Source of the DNA: Enterobacter sp. R4-368
Lineage (GTDB): Bacteria; Pseudomonadota; Gammaproteobacteria; Enterobacterales; Enterobacteriaceae
NCBI RefSeq assembly: GCF_000410515.1
Contig: NC_021500.1
Span: 4,092,001 to 4,156,000 of the forward strand
DNA length: 64,000 bases
Direction of reading: 5' to 3'
Shown in pieces: positions 39,378 through 50,170 of this stretch (within the stretch, counting starts at the first letter, position 1; the number at the start of each line of letters is the position of its first letter). Made by a program: the position numbers and the translations under genes. Below the pieces are notes generated by a model that was not told where the DNA came from, did not search any database, and was given only the letters and a program-made list of their open reading frames with translations.

Positions 39378-40697
39378 ATGACCCATCACTTAAAACCACG
39401 AGACATAGTCGCTCTGGGCTTTATGACCTTTGCCCTCTTCGTAGGCGCAGGTAACATTATTTTTCCTCCGATGGTCGGCTTACAGGCGGGTGAACACGTC
39501 TGGACGGCGGCGTTTGGCTTTCTGATTACCGCTGTGGGTTTGCCGGTGCTCACCGTTGTCGCGCTGGCGAAAGTGGGTGGTGGCGTCGATAGCCTGAGCA
39601 CGCCGATTGGTAAAGTGGCGGGTGTTCTGCTGGCGACGGTTTGCTATCTGGCAGTTGGGCCACTGTTTGCGACGCCGCGTACGGCAACCGTCTCGTTTGA
39701 AGTCGGGATTGCACCGCTGACTGGCGAAGGCGCAATGCCGCTGCTGATTTACAGCGTGGTTTACTTCGCGCTGGTGATCCTGGTGTCGCTCTATCCGGGC
39801 AAACTGCTTGATACCGTGGGTAACTTCCTTGCCCCGTTGAAAATCATCGCGCTGACTATCCTCTCGATCGCCGCGATTGTCTGGCCGGCGGGTTCCATCA
39901 GCCATGCGCTGGACGCCTACCAGAACGCCTCTTTCTCCAACGGTTTCGTCAACGGCTACCTGACGATGGACACCCTGGGTGCGATGGTTTTCGGCATTGT
40001 GATTGTCAACGCGGCGCGTTCGCGCGGCGTGACCGAAGCGCGTCTGCTGACCCGTTACACCGTTTGGGCTGGCCTGATGGCGGGCGTGGGTCTGACGCTG
40101 CTTTATCTGGCGCTGTTCCACCTGGGTTCAGACAGCTCTTCGCTGGTTGATCAGTCTGCCAACGGTGCCGCCATTCTGCATGCTTACGTTCAGCACACTT
40201 TCGGCGGTGCGGGCAGCTTCCTGCTGGCGGCGCTGATTTTCATCGCTTGCCTGGTGACGGCCGTTGGCCTGACCTGCGCCTGTGCCGAGTTTTTCGCGCA
40301 GTATCTGCCGCTCTCTTATCGTGCGCTGGTGTTTATTCTGGGTATCTTCTCGATGGCGGTGTCCAACCTCGGGTTGAGCCACCTGATTCAGATTTCGATT
40401 CCGGTGCTGACGATGATCTACCCGCCCTGTATCGTACTGGTGGTGCTGAGTTTTACCCGCTCCTTCTGGAACAGTTCAACACGCGTTATCGCACCGACCA
40501 TGTTTATCAGCCTGCTTTTTGGTATCCTTGACGGCGTGAAAGCCTCCGCGTTTGCTGAACACCTTCCTGCCTGGACACAGCGCTTGCCGCTGGCGGAGCA
40601 GGGACTGGCCTGGTTGATGCCGGGTCTGGTGATGGTGATTCTGGCCGCAATCTGGGATCGCGCCGCCGGACGGCAAGTGACTTCCAGCGCGCATTAA
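39378..40697 (+). CDS. brnQ: Branched-chain amino acid transporter BrnQ (LIV-II)
   Basis: A 439-residue inner-membrane carrier with about 12 helices that imports Leu, Ile and Val with Na+ or H+. The N-terminus [31 protein letters not shown] matches E. coli BrnQ, and length is identical. The start at 39378 was chosen on that basis although the ribosome site is weak (CAGGCAG). It ends in a strong terminator before proY. Confidence 0.96.
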   Translation: MTHHLKPRDIVALGFMTFALFVGAGNIIFPPMVGLQAGEHVWTAAFGFLITAVGLPVLTVVALAKVGGGVDSLSTPIGKVAGVLLATVCYLAVGPLFATPRTATVSFEVGIAPLTGEGAMPLLIYSVVYFALVILVSLYPGKLLDTVGNFLAPLKIIALTILSIAAIVWPAGSISHALDAYQNASFSNGFVNGYLTMDTLGAMVFGIVIVNAARSRGVTEARLLTRYTVWAGLMAGVGLTLLYLALFHLGSDSSSLVDQSANGAAILHAYVQHTFGGAGSFLLAALIFIACLVTAVGLTCACAEFFAQYLPLSYRALVFILGIFSMAVSNLGLSHLIQISIPVLTMIYPPCIVLVVLSFTRSFWNSSTRVIAPTMFISLLFGILDGVKASAFAEHLPAWTQRLPLAEQGLAWLMPGLVMVILAAIWDRAAGRQVTSSAH

Positions 40698-40720
40698 CAG
40701 CAGCAAACACGGTTTGTTTA

Positions 40721-40754
40721 ACCACGGGGTACGCGCTCCGTGGTTTTTTATTTT
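40721..40754 (+). terminator. brnQ terminator
   Basis: Stem ACCACGG/CCGTGGT with a 10-base loop followed by TTTTTTATTTTT. Confidence 0.9.
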
Positions 40755-40780
40755 TGTGTTGAATAATGGCAGTGGAAACG

Positions 40781-42133
40781 ATGGAAAGTACTAATAAGCT
40801 GAAGCGTGGGCTAAGCACCCGCCACATTCGCTTTATGGCGCTGGGTTCAGCGATTGGCACCGGGCTGTTTTACGGTTCCGCAGACGCCATCAAAATGGCC
40901 GGGCCAAGCGTGCTGCTGGCTTACATTATTGGCGGTGTCGCCGCGTATATCATTATGCGTGCGCTGGGCGAAATGTCCGTGCATAACCCTTCTGCCAGCT
41001 CCTTCTCCCGCTACGCGCAGGAAAACCTCGGCCCGCTGGCTGGTTATATCACCGGCTGGACCTACTGTTTTGAAATCCTGATTGTCGCCATTGCCGATGT
41101 GACCGCTTTCGGCATCTATATGGGCGTCTGGTTCCCGACGGTGCCGCACTGGATTTGGGTGTTGAGCGTGGTGCTGATTATCTGCGCCATTAACCTGATG
41201 AGCGTGAAGGTGTTCGGCGAACTGGAGTTCTGGTTCTCGTTCTTCAAAGTCGCCACGATCATCATCATGATTGTCGCCGGTTTCGGCATCATCATCTGGG
41301 GCATTGGCAACGGTGGCGAACCGACCGGCATCAGCAACTTGTGGAGCCACGGCGGCTTCTTCAGCAATGGCTGGCTCGGCACGGTGATGGCGCTGCAAAT
41401 GGTGATGTTCGCCTACGGCGGTATTGAAATCATCGGTATCACCGCCGGTGAAGCGAAAGATCCGGAAAAGTCGATCCCGCGCGCCATTAATTCAGTGCCG
41501 CTGCGCATACTGGTGTTCTACGTCGGGACGCTATTTGTGATTATGTCCATTTACCCGTGGAATCAGGTAGGAACAGACGGCAGCCCGTTTGTGCTGACCT
41601 TCCAGCATATGGGCATCACCTTTGCCGCCAGCATTCTTAACTTTGTGGTACTGACCGCCTCGCTTTCCGCGATCAACAGCGACGTGTTTGGTGTCGGGCG
41701 TATGCTGCACGGCATGGCCGAGCAGGGAAGCGCGCCGAAGATGTTCGCCAAAACCTCGCGCCGCGGTATTCCGTGGGTAACGGTAATGGTGATGACGGTC
41801 GCGCTGCTGCTGGCGGTCTATCTGAACTACATCATGCCGGAAAATGTCTTCCTGGTGATTGCTTCGCTGGCGACTTTCGCCACGGTGTGGGTGTGGATCA
41901 TGATTCTGCTCTCGCAGATTGGTTTCCGTCGCCGCCTCTCCGCTGATGAAGTGAAAGCGCTGAAATTCAAAGTTCCGGGCGGTGTGGCCACTACCGTTGC
42001 CGGGCTGATTTTCCTCGTGTTTATTATCGCGCTGATTGGCTGGCACCCGGACACCCGCATCTCGCTGTATGTCGGTTTCGCGTGGATTGTGCTGCTGCTG
42101 ATTGGCTGGATGTTTAAACGCCGCAAAGCCTGA
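40781..42133 (+). CDS. proY: Proline-specific permease ProY (APC family)
   Basis: A 450-residue permease with 12 transmembrane helices. It has the APC amino-acid/polyamine signature at the start ([29 protein letters not shown]) and [31 protein letters not shown]. It follows E. coli ProY throughout; that protein is cryptic for proline transport unless over-expressed. The ATG at 40781 has GTGGAAACG upstream; an in-frame ATG five codons earlier is possible. The C-terminal tail (after FKRRKA) is shorter than in E. coli by a few residues. Confidence 0.93.
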   Translation: MESTNKLKRGLSTRHIRFMALGSAIGTGLFYGSADAIKMAGPSVLLAYIIGGVAAYIIMRALGEMSVHNPSASSFSRYAQENLGPLAGYITGWTYCFEILIVAIADVTAFGIYMGVWFPTVPHWIWVLSVVLIICAINLMSVKVFGELEFWFSFFKVATIIIMIVAGFGIIIWGIGNGGEPTGISNLWSHGGFFSNGWLGTVMALQMVMFAYGGIEIIGITAGEAKDPEKSIPRAINSVPLRILVFYVGTLFVIMSIYPWNQVGTDGSPFVLTFQHMGITFAASILNFVVLTASLSAINSDVFGVGRMLHGMAEQGSAPKMFAKTSRRGIPWVTVMVMTVALLLAVYLNYIMPENVFLVIASLATFATVWVWIMILLSQIGFRRRLSADEVKALKFKVPGGVATTVAGLIFLVFIIALIGWHPDTRISLYVGFAWIVLLLIGWMFKRRKA

Positions 42134-42143
42134 TAACCAACCG

Positions 42144-42172
42144 TGCCGGATAAGCGGTATGCTTATCCGGCA
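42144..42172. repeat. REP-like palindrome after proY
   Basis: TGCCGGATAAGC and GCTTATCCGGCA form a perfect 12-bp stem around a 5-base loop. It has the GCCGGAT/ATCCGGC ends common in enterobacterial REP elements and no T run, so it is more likely a REP unit/3'-end stabiliser than a terminator. The remaining gap to malZ (42173-42560) holds no gene; no clear MalT box was found by eye. Confidence 0.6.
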
Positions 42173-42560
42173 GCGCTTGTGCCGCTGGTGATGATGTTAC
42201 TGGCGGCCGCTATTTTTCTCCCTGAAGCAGGGTGGTTTGCGCCGGTATCAATGACGCAGCCGCGAATTCATTAGCCTCTCTGCGGCCTCCGCGCTCTTCT
42301 TTCATACGCCATAAAAAGCCTTTCTCTCTCCCGGCTCAGCGTGGCCGTTCAGTTTAAATCACTTATTCATCTATAGTTTTTATCAAGATACAAGCGCGTC
42401 TGTCTGCGATTCCGGGCTGCCGCACGGCGAGGGCTGGTGACCCTCTCGCCAAATTCCATCTGCGCCCTCTCTCTCACCCCCGGAAAAAAGCGGAAAGAAG
42501 GAGGCAGTGCGAGAATCGCTGTGGAAGAGTGGCGTCATTTTGAGCAAAGGGGATTTTTTG

Positions 42561-44378
42561 ATGTTGAATGCATGGCATTTGCCCGTCGCGCCGTTTGTGA
42601 AACAGAACCAGGATCAATTAGTTATTAGCCTTTGGTTAACCGGTACTTCGCTGCCGGAGCGGGTGACGCTGCGGACGGAAATCGATAACGAAGAGACGCC
42701 GGTGGTGATGCATCGCGCGCGCAAACCAACAGCCGATGGTGTGACTGTCTGGCGTGCCGCGATTGATGTGACGAGCGGGCAGCCGCGCCGTCGCTACAGC
42801 TTTAAGCTGCTATGGGAAAACCGCCAGCTCTGGTTTACCCCGCAGGGCTTTAGCCACTTTCCACCCGCGCGGCTTGAGCTGTTCGCCATTGATGTGCCGG
42901 ACAGCGGGCCGCAATGGGTGGCGGATCAGGTGTTCTACCAGATTTTCCCGGATCGCTTTGCCCGCAGCCTGCCGCGCGGCGAAGAGCAAGACAAAATCTA
43001 TCATCACGATGCGGCCGGGCAGCCGATCGTCATGCGTGAATGGGACGATCCACTGACTGGCGAAGCGGGCGGTTCGACCTTTTATGGCGGCGATCTTGAC
43101 GGCATCAGCGAGAAACTACCGTACCTGAAAAAGCTCGGCGTCACCGCGCTGTACCTTAACCCGGTATTTGTCGCCCCCAGCGTACACAAATATGACACCG
43201 AAGATTATCGCCATGTTGACCCGCAGTTTGGCGGTGATGAGGCGTTGCTGCGCCTGCGGCATAACACGCGCGAAGCAGGCATGAAGCTGATTCTGGATGG
43301 CGTCTTTAATCACACCGGTGATTCCCACGCCTGGTTCGACCGGCACAACCGCGCAACGGGCGGAGCCTGTCACAACCCGGACTCACGCTGGCGTAGCTGG
43401 TTCAGTTTTGATGAGAACGGCCACGCCCGCGACTGGCTGGGCTATGCGAGCCTGCCGAAACTCGATTACCAGTCGCCCGCGTTAGTTGATGAAATTTATC
43501 AGGGCGAAGAGAGCGTGGTGCGCCACTGGCTGAAAGCGCCGTGGCAGATGGATGGCTGGCGGCTGGATGTGGTGCATATGCTGGGCGAAGATGGCGGGGC
43601 GCGTAACAATTTGCGCCATGTCACGGGCATTACACAGGCGGCGAAAGAGACTCAGCCGCAGGCGTATGTCTTTGGCGAACATTTTGGCGATGCACGCCAG
43701 TGGTTGCAGGCAGATGCTGAAGACGCGGCAATGAACTATCGCGGTTTTACCCTGCCGGTGTGGGCTTTTCTGGCGAAGACCGATCTCTCTTATGATCCGC
43801 AAAAAATCGATGCGCAAACCTGTGCGGCATGGATGGATAACTACCGCGCCGGGTTGTCGCATCAGCAGCAATTACGCATGTTTAACCAGCTCGACAGCCA
43901 CGATACGCCGCGCTTTAAAACCGTGCTCGGCAATGACATTGCGCGCTTACCGTTGGCGGTGGTCTGGCTGTTTAGCTGGCCGGGTACGCCGTGCATTTAT
44001 TACGGCGACGAAGTGGGGCTGGATGGCGCTAACGATCCGTTTTGCCGCAAGCCGTTCCCGTGGGACCAAAAGCGCCAGGATGGCAAGCTGCTGGCGCTTT
44101 ATCAGCGCATGGCGAAGTTGCGTTCACGTTCACAGGCGTTGCGCTACGGCGGCTGTCTGGTGATTTACGCGCACGACAATGTGCTGGTATTTTTGCGCGT
44201 TTACCGTCAGCAACGGGTTATGGTCGCCATTAACCGCGGAGAAGCCTGTGAAGTTGTGCTGGAGGATTCACCGCTGTTACGGGGGAAAAGCTGGCGGCTT
44301 CAGGAAGGTACAGGTACGCTACAGGATGATGTGCTGACGCTTTCAGCCATTAGCGCATCTGTCTGGTCCGCCGCCTGA
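42561..44378 (+). CDS. malZ: Maltodextrin glucosidase
   Basis: MalZ removes glucose from the reducing end of maltodextrins in the cytosol. The 605-residue GH13 enzyme has an N-terminal beta domain (~1-115) and the (beta/alpha)8 catalytic domain with [11 protein letters not shown], nucleophile Asp in [10 protein letters not shown], acid Glu in VFGEHFGDA and the third Asp in [11 protein letters not shown]. Length matches E. coli (604 aa). The ATG at 42561 follows AAAGGGGAT; the frame is open 18 codons upstream without support. In E. coli it is MalT-controlled. Confidence 0.96.
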   Translation: MLNAWHLPVAPFVKQNQDQLVISLWLTGTSLPERVTLRTEIDNEETPVVMHRARKPTADGVTVWRAAIDVTSGQPRRRYSFKLLWENRQLWFTPQGFSHFPPARLELFAIDVPDSGPQWVADQVFYQIFPDRFARSLPRGEEQDKIYHHDAAGQPIVMREWDDPLTGEAGGSTFYGGDLDGISEKLPYLKKLGVTALYLNPVFVAPSVHKYDTEDYRHVDPQFGGDEALLRLRHNTREAGMKLILDGVFNHTGDSHAWFDRHNRATGGACHNPDSRWRSWFSFDENGHARDWLGYASLPKLDYQSPALVDEIYQGEESVVRHWLKAPWQMDGWRLDVVHMLGEDGGARNNLRHVTGITQAAKETQPQAYVFGEHFGDARQWLQADAEDAAMNYRGFTLPVWAFLAKTDLSYDPQKIDAQTCAAWMDNYRAGLSHQQQLRMFNQLDSHDTPRFKTVLGNDIARLPLAVVWLFSWPGTPCIYYGDEVGLDGANDPFCRKPFPWDQKRQDGKLLALYQRMAKLRSRSQALRYGGCLVIYAHDNVLVFLRVYRQQRVMVAINRGEACEVVLEDSPLLRGKSWRLQEGTGTLQDDVLTLSAISASVWSAA

Positions 44379-44435
44379 ATCGCCACGCGAAAAGGGGCGG
44401 GCATTACGTCTCCCCTTTAGCGAAGGCGATAGTAC

Positions 44436-47144
44436 ATGGATGGTCTTTTACTCTTTGGCGTGGTGGTGCTGTTTCTGGCACTGGTGGTGGTGCCCATTGT
44501 GGCTATCACCGCCTGGCGGCGCAGCATTGCCACCCAGAATGAACTGCAACAACTGCGTCAGCGGCTGAGCATACTGGAACGGCAGTTTTCGGCGACGCCG
44601 GAAAGCCGTGAATCAACGCCAGTGGCTGTGGCTGAAATTGCGCATCCCATTAAACCGGTTGAAATCCCTCAACCCGTTACGCCGGTAGAAAACCCGTGGG
44701 GGCGAAAAGTCGAACCGACCGCGCCGGCGGAAAACCCGTGGGGACGCAAAACCGAAACACCTGCGCCGGTTATGTCCGCGCCTGCTATTGACGAACCTGC
44801 CGTAACGACAAAAACACCGGAAACCGCATCGTGGGGAATGGTAACGTCGCTGGTGCGCTGGTTTATGCAGGGCAACCCGCTGGCAAAACTGGGCGTTATC
44901 CTGCTGTTTATCGGCCTCTCCTTCCTGCTGCGCTACACCGTGGAATATGCGTTGTTCCCGCTGGAACTGCGGCTGGCCGCCGTCGCGCTGGCGGCGATTG
45001 TGCTGCTCGGGCTTGGCTGGCGGCTGCGACATAAACAGACGGTCTTTGCCCTGATACTGCAAGGCGGCGCGGTTGGCGCACTCTATCTCACCGTCTTTGG
45101 CGCGTTTCGTCTGTGGCAGATGCTGCCGATGACGCTGGCCTTTGTGCTGTTAATTGTTATCTGTGCGGCGAGCGTTGGCCTGGCGGTACTGCAAAAAGCG
45201 CTGAGCCTGGCGTTGCTGGCAAGCCTTGGCGGCTATCTCGCGCCGATCCTGCTCTCTACCGGCGGCGGCAGCCATATTGCGCTCTTCTCGTTTTACCTGC
45301 TGCTGTCGGTGGGCATTCTCGCCATCAGTATCTGGCAGCACTGGCGCGAATTGAACCTGCTCGGCATGGTCTTCACTTTCGGCGTTGCCGGGCTGTGGGG
45401 AATGGATAATTATCGTCCGGAATTCTACCTCAGTTGCCAGCTGTTCCTGATGGCTAACATTCTCATCTTCGGTGTACTCAGCGTGGCGCTTTCGCTGCGC
45501 GCACAGCGCCGGGGCGAGCGCATTATTGACGGCGTTTTACTCTTTGCCCCGCCACTGGCGGGCTTTGGCATGCAGTACGCCATCACGCAACACTGGCATT
45601 ATGGCCCGGCATTTAGCGCACTGGGCTTTGGTCTTTTCTACCTGGCGCTGGCGATGCTGGCGCTTAAACGCTTCCCGGCGACCGCAAAACCGCTGGTACT
45701 GGCGGCGCTGGCGCTCGGCGGCGCGTTTGCCACGCTCGCCATTCCGCTGGCGCTGTCGGCGCGCTGGACGGCGATGGCCTGGGCGCTGGAAGGGCTGGGG
45801 ATTTTGTGGCTTGGCGCGCAGCAAAATCTGCGCCGCATGAGCTACAGCGGCAGCGCCTTACTGCTGCTGGCGTTGTGCAGCGCGCTGTGGGCGGCGGCGG
45901 ACGGCATTAACGCCGTGTCGACGTTGCTGATCTTCGCCGTGCTCAGCGCATGCTGGCTGGCAGCCTCCTGGTTGTGGCGTGGTCTGCGGCAAGAGGGAAG
46001 CTGGCTATTGCTGGTGGGCGGCATCGTGTTTTGGGTCGTTGCCCTCGGCGGGGCGTCTCAGGCTGCGCTGCCAACCTCTGTCGACAACGGGTTTGGCGTG
46101 CTGACGTTGCTGGCGCTTTCCGTATGGTTATGGCGTGCGGGCAGCTTGCGCTGGTCGTGGCCGGAACTGGGTTACGCCCGCTGGCTGTTATGGCCGGGAA
46201 TGGCAGTCATGCTGGTCTGGCAGATTATGACCCAGGGGCACCTGCTGGCAGCGGGCTGGCCGAATCTGGCCTGGTGTGTTGCGCTGCCTGCCGCGTTCCT
46301 GCTGCTTTATCGCGAGAGAGAAACGATACCCGCGCGGCTGTCGCAGGGGCTGCATATCGCGTTGTTATGGATGCTGCTACTGGCGGCAGGTACTGAGCTG
46401 TGGTGGTTCGTCGATGGGCTGGCGTGGGGGAACGAACCCTGGCAGCTCGGGCTGCCCATGGCGGCGGGTGGTGTGGTGATTGCGTTGGCACTGGCGGCTA
46501 TTCGCCGTCAGTTCTGGCCGTGGCGCGTCTGGCCCGCGCTGTATGGCGCGCTGGGATTATTACCGCTGATCCCTGTGCTGCTGTGTTTGCTGGTGTATGC
46601 CAATCTGAGCGACGGGGTGGTGATGGGCATGACCTATCTGCCAATTATTAACCCGCTGGAAGAGGGCGCGGCGTTTGCACTGCTCGGCGTCTGGCTGTAC
46701 AGCCGTTTTGCCGAAGCGCACTATCCGGCCATTGCACCGCAACTCTGGCGTGCGCGCCCGTGGGTGCTGGCGGCGCTTGGTTTCTGGTGGCTAAACGGGG
46801 TGTTACTGCGTCTGCTGGCTTATTACGGCGACGTGGCCTGGGAGAGTGAAAGCCTGTGGCAGTCGCGATTGATTCAGACCAGCTTTGCGCTGTTCTGGAT
46901 GCTGATCGCGCTGGTGGTGATGATCCGCGCCACCCGTCAGCATACGCGCCAGCAATGGTTGTGCGGCAGTGTGTTGCTGGGCGTGGTGCTGCTCAAATTA
47001 ATGCTGGTTGACAGCGCCGGCGGCGGTGGGCTTTCGCGAGCAATTGCCTTTATTGGCGTGGCGGTTCTGGTGCTGATTGTGGGGTATTTTTCACCCCTGC
47101 CGCCAAAAGCCGTGCGGGAAGAGGACAAGGGAGAAGAGCAATGA
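44436..47144 (+). CDS. DUF2339 polytopic membrane protein
   Basis: A 902-residue protein with one N-terminal helix (~5-26), a cytosolic coiled/proline-rich linker (~30-145) and then more than 20 closely packed hydrophobic helices. The linker carries a short repeated unit: ENPWGRKVEPTAP then ENPWGRKTETPAP. This is the DUF2339 architecture; function is unknown. The gene overlaps the DUF3999 gene by four bases (ATGA). The same pair occurs in other gammaproteobacteria, so the two products probably form one membrane/periplasm complex. E. coli K-12 lacks both at this place. Confidence 0.85.
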   Translation: MDGLLLFGVVVLFLALVVVPIVAITAWRRSIATQNELQQLRQRLSILERQFSATPESRESTPVAVAEIAHPIKPVEIPQPVTPVENPWGRKVEPTAPAENPWGRKTETPAPVMSAPAIDEPAVTTKTPETASWGMVTSLVRWFMQGNPLAKLGVILLFIGLSFLLRYTVEYALFPLELRLAAVALAAIVLLGLGWRLRHKQTVFALILQGGAVGALYLTVFGAFRLWQMLPMTLAFVLLIVICAASVGLAVLQKALSLALLASLGGYLAPILLSTGGGSHIALFSFYLLLSVGILAISIWQHWRELNLLGMVFTFGVAGLWGMDNYRPEFYLSCQLFLMANILIFGVLSVALSLRAQRRGERIIDGVLLFAPPLAGFGMQYAITQHWHYGPAFSALGFGLFYLALAMLALKRFPATAKPLVLAALALGGAFATLAIPLALSARWTAMAWALEGLGILWLGAQQNLRRMSYSGSALLLLALCSALWAAADGINAVSTLLIFAVLSACWLAASWLWRGLRQEGSWLLLVGGIVFWVVALGGASQAALPTSVDNGFGVLTLLALSVWLWRAGSLRWSWPELGYARWLLWPGMAVMLVWQIMTQGHLLAAGWPNLAWCVALPAAFLLLYRERETIPARLSQGLHIALLWMLLLAAGTELWWFVDGLAWGNEPWQLGLPMAAGGVVIALALAAIRRQFWPWRVWPALYGALGLLPLIPVLLCLLVYANLSDGVVMGMTYLPIINPLEEGAAFALLGVWLYSRFAEAHYPAIAPQLWRARPWVLAALGFWWLNGVLLRLLAYYGDVAWESESLWQSRLIQTSFALFWMLIALVVMIRATRQHTRQQWLCGSVLLGVVLLKLMLVDSAGGGGLSRAIAFIGVAVLVLIVGYFSPLPPKAVREEDKGEEQ

Positions 47145-48520
47145 AAAAGTGGCATGGATTACTACTGGCCGCACTGGTGACAACTGCAGGCGCGGCGATA
47201 AGCAGTGAAGCTGTTCCGGATTCACCACAGGATTACGCGTTTGGCGCGACACTCGATCTACCGCAACCGGCATCCTGGTATCGCGTCAATCTGCCGCAGG
47301 ATACTTACGCGCAGAGCGTCTGGCCGGATCTGCGTGATGTGCGGGTGTTTAACCACGATGGCGAGCGTGTGCCGTTTACGCTGGAAACACAGCGTGCCAC
47401 CGCGCGTGCGCCAGAGCCTATTGCGCTGCGCGTGTTCCCGCTGGATACGTCGCCGGTTGACACTGGCACAGAAGGTCAAAATGTGGTGCGTTTGCACTCC
47501 TCGTCCGGCGTCGATATTCGTATTGAGGGCGAGCCCGACGAGGTGGTCGGACAGAGCTATTTGCTGGCGTTCCCGGAAAATACGCAGGAAAACTTCACTC
47601 TCGCGCAACTGAAGCTGGCCTGGTCGGAGCCCGTAAAAAACTGGCGTGGCAAAGTGACGCTCTTTTTCAGCAGCGATATGCGCAACTGGACGACATTGCA
47701 GCAAGACATACCGGTGATGGAGCTGGCGAGCGGCAGCGATCGGTTGACGCTCGATCAGATTAACCTCGACCAGCCGATGCCTGCCGATGGTGTACGTTAT
47801 TTGTTGATGGTGTTTGATACTCCGAACCTGCCAGTGACGATTACGCAGGTCACCGCGCGGCCTGGTAGTGAGCCAACACCGCTGGAACAGGTGGAAATGG
47901 CAGGCCGCGAACAACGGATTTCCCCAACCGAAGCGCAGTATCAGTGGACGCAACCGCAGCCATTAAGCGCGCTATCGGTGAGGCTTGCTGAAGAGGGCGT
48001 GTTGCCGGTGGCGATTGACTGGCGTAGCAGCGCCAATGGCGAGTGGAAACCGTTAAGTAAAACGGTGCTGTGGGCGCTTAATGGGCGTGTTTCCGCGCCG
48101 CTCAGCCTGCCAGGCGATGTCGTGCAGGCGGTGCGCATCACCACGCTTGATGCCCGTTTACCCGAAGCATTGCCGCAGGTGACCGGCAGCCGCGACCGAC
48201 AATCGCTGGTCTTTAATGCGCAGGGCAAGGGGCCGTTTATGCTGGCGTGGGGTAACCGTGCAGCGGCGCCTGCTGCGGTGACAATGGAAGGCCTGATCCC
48301 GGAAGCGTTGCGTAAACAGCTCGATCTTACGGCGATACCGGAAGTGCAGGTGCAGGATCGGGTGGCGCTTGGCGGCGAGGAACGGCTAACGGCGACATCA
48401 CCAGCAGATCGCCAGCAGACGTGGAAAGCTTTGCTGGTGTGGGGTGTCTTACTGTTGGGGGTTGCGGTGCTGGTATGGATGGCTCTGCGTATCTGGCGTG
48501 AAGTAAAGACACGCGAATAG
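47141..48520 (+). CDS. DUF3999 exported membrane-anchored protein
   Basis: A 459-residue protein: signal peptide (~1-22), a large beta-rich periplasmic part starting DYAFGATLDLPQPASWYRVNLP, and one C-terminal transmembrane helix (~430-450, ALLVWGVLLLGVAVLVWMAL) followed by a short basic tail. This fits DUF3999. The repeated beta-sandwich-like segments suggest carbohydrate or protein binding in the periplasm, but nothing is established. It is translationally coupled to the DUF2339 gene. Confidence 0.83.
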   Translation: MKKWHGLLLAALVTTAGAAISSEAVPDSPQDYAFGATLDLPQPASWYRVNLPQDTYAQSVWPDLRDVRVFNHDGERVPFTLETQRATARAPEPIALRVFPLDTSPVDTGTEGQNVVRLHSSSGVDIRIEGEPDEVVGQSYLLAFPENTQENFTLAQLKLAWSEPVKNWRGKVTLFFSSDMRNWTTLQQDIPVMELASGSDRLTLDQINLDQPMPADGVRYLLMVFDTPNLPVTITQVTARPGSEPTPLEQVEMAGREQRISPTEAQYQWTQPQPLSALSVRLAEEGVLPVAIDWRSSANGEWKPLSKTVLWALNGRVSAPLSLPGDVVQAVRITTLDARLPEALPQVTGSRDRQSLVFNAQGKGPFMLAWGNRAAAPAAVTMEGLIPEALRKQLDLTAIPEVQVQDRVALGGEERLTATSPADRQQTWKALLVWGVLLLGVAVLVWMALRIWREVKTRE

Positions 48521-48526
48521 CGATCC

Positions 48527-48586
48527 GCTTGTTAAGGGGGGGGGTATTGGTTTCGCCCCTGAACGCTGTGCCGGAACTTAACAAGC
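48527..48586. repeat. Nested inverted repeat after the DUF3999 gene
   Basis: GCTTGTTAAG (48527-48536) is the exact reverse complement of CTTAACAAGC (48577-48586). Inside, a run of nine G (48536-48544) can pair with CCCC at 48557-48560. No T run follows, so it is not a standard terminator. Confidence 0.55.
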
Positions 48587-48653
48587 AGCCGCGGCCCATA
48601 GGGCTGGTTTGCTATCCAAAGACAATAAGGCCGACCCAAACTTGTTGACGACG

Positions 48654-48674
48654 ACGCCCACCGGGCGTTGTTTT
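48654..48674 (+). terminator. Terminator of the DUF2339-DUF3999 operon
   Basis: ACGCCC/GGGCGT stem with ACC loop followed by TGTTTT. Confidence 0.65.
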
Positions 48675-48683
48675 CAGCTTTCC

Positions 48684-48712
48684 ATAAAAAAGGCCCGCAG
48701 TGCGGGCCTTTA
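48684..48712. terminator. tsaA terminator (bidirectional)
   Basis: Nine or more paired bases AAGGCCCGC/GCGGGCCTT with a three-base loop; six T residues follow on the minus strand. It ends tsaA and can back up the plus-strand terminator. Confidence 0.88.
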
Positions 48713-48725
48713 TCAATGCAGCTAA

Positions 48726-49328
48726 TTACAGGCTGGAGACGTTTTCGCTCAGGTATTTTGCCACGCCGTCCGGAGAGGCGTTCATCCCTTCTTTACCTTT
48801 TTCCCACTGAGCCGGGCACACTTCGCCGTGCTCTTCGTGGAACTGCAGCGCGTCAACCATGCGCAGCATTTCATCGATGTTACGGCCCAGCGGCAGGTCA
48901 TTGACGACCTGGTGGCGCACGATGCCGTTTTTGTCGATCAGGAAAGAACCACGCAGGGCAACGCCCGCGTCCGGATGCTCGATACCGTAAGCCTGCTGAA
49001 TTTCACGTTTGATGTCAGCGACCATCGCGTATTTCACCGCGCCGATACCGCCTTTCTCAACCGGCGTGTTACGCCATGCGTTGTGAACAAACTCGGAGTC
49101 GAAAGAGACACCGACCACTTCCACACCGCGGCTTTTGAACTCTTCGTAACGTTTGTCAAAAGCGATCAGTTCAGACGGGCAAACGAAGGTGAAGTCCATC
49201 GGCCAGAAGAACAGCACGGTCGCTTTACCGTTGGTGTGCTGTTTGAAGTTGAAGTTTTCAACAATTTCACCGCTGCCCAGAACGGCTGCGGCAGTAAAAT
49301 CCGGTGCCTGACGAGTAACCAGTACCAT
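48726..49328 (-). CDS. tsaA: 2-Cys peroxiredoxin TsaA (AhpC family)
   Basis: A 200-residue typical 2-Cys peroxiredoxin that reduces hydrogen peroxide and organic peroxides. The peroxidatic cysteine lies in DFTFVCPSEL (~50) and the resolving cysteine in GEVCPAQWEKG (~170), with the GGIGAVKY-type loop intact. It is distinct from ahpC, which pairs with ahpF. A gene of this type in the malZ-acpH interval is known in Salmonella (tsaA) and is missing from E. coli K-12. The electron donor is not encoded nearby. It is a single-gene unit. Confidence 0.9.
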   Translation of the reverse strand: MVLVTRQAPDFTAAAVLGSGEIVENFNFKQHTNGKATVLFFWPMDFTFVCPSELIAFDKRYEEFKSRGVEVVGVSFDSEFVHNAWRNTPVEKGGIGAVKYAMVADIKREIQQAYGIEHPDAGVALRGSFLIDKNGIVRHQVVNDLPLGRNIDEMLRMVDALQFHEEHGEVCPAQWEKGKEGMNASPDGVAKYLSENVSSL

Positions 49329-49496
49329 ATGTACTCCTGTGATTTACAAGGTTAATAGAACGCAACGCGGGCCAGTATAGGGAGAGGGGTAGGGTAGCTC
49401 AAAGCGCCACTGACAATCGCTGGTATAGGTTTTATCTATCGATTGCTTCTGTAATTACGCTTTCCAAAATAGCGTAATGCCCACACAGTGCAAGCG

Positions 49497-50078
49497 TTAA
49501 AGCTGCTGATCTTTGGCCTGCGCCATCATGCGCGGATAGAACGCCCAGAATTGCGACTCCAGTGCGGCGTAGTTGGCGTCCAGATCCTGCCAGGAGTCAC
49601 GCAGTGCGTCCAGCCGCGGGCGACGGTTCGCCATGCCGTTAAGCACATTCTGGATAAAGGCCATCTCGCGGTAGCGCTCCAGCCAGCGCTCTGACCAAAG
49701 GTAATTGTTCAAATTAACAAATCGCGGCGGAGAATCAGGCAGGATCGTCGCCACCTGCGCACGGGCGTAGCGAACAAAATCCTCCAGCGGGAAATCCGAC
49801 GAGATTTGCGCCCAGTGGCGGGAGAGGAAGTGATCCCACATCACATCCAGCGTGATCGGCGCAACCCGGCGGGTTTCCGGGCGGAACCACTCGCGGGCGG
49901 TTTTGACTTCCGGCAGGTTGTCGGTCATGACGTCGATACGGCGATGCATCTGGATCCCGTCAACGATCTCCATCGGGTAGAGGTCTTGTGGGTTGCCGCG
50001 AACAAAATCCGCCAGCAGGTTGCCGGGCAGGGAACTGTCGGCAAGATGGGCTAAGTGCAGGTGTGCTAAAAAATTCAT
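49497..50078 (-). CDS. acpH: Acyl carrier protein phosphodiesterase
   Basis: AcpH removes the 4'-phosphopantetheine group from holo-ACP. The 193-residue protein starts [28 protein letters not shown] and has the HD-like metal-binding pattern (H-D residues in HRRIDVMTD and [13 protein letters not shown]). Length equals E. coli AcpH (193 aa). It is divergent from queA, as in E. coli. Confidence 0.95.
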   Translation of the reverse strand: MNFLAHLHLAHLADSSLPGNLLADFVRGNPQDLYPMEIVDGIQMHRRIDVMTDNLPEVKTAREWFRPETRRVAPITLDVMWDHFLSRHWAQISSDFPLEDFVRYARAQVATILPDSPPRFVNLNNYLWSERWLERYREMAFIQNVLNGMANRRPRLDALRDSWQDLDANYAALESQFWAFYPRMMAQAKDQQL

Positions 50079-50170
50079 GCTTATTGTTTGTCCAAAAGCG
50101 GCTAACGGTTGCAGCGAAGGGGCGTGGGCACTAGACTACCCGCCTCTTAAATATGTATCGAGTTAGTGTC

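Noticed and set aside
42173..42560. Possible MalT boxes upstream of malZ
   Set aside because: No run close to the MalT consensus was seen by eye; a weight-matrix search would be needed.
44690..44770. Repeated ENPWGRK coding units as a possible mobile or CRISPR-like repeat
   Set aside because: Only two copies, in frame, inside the DUF2339 linker; this is a short protein repeat.
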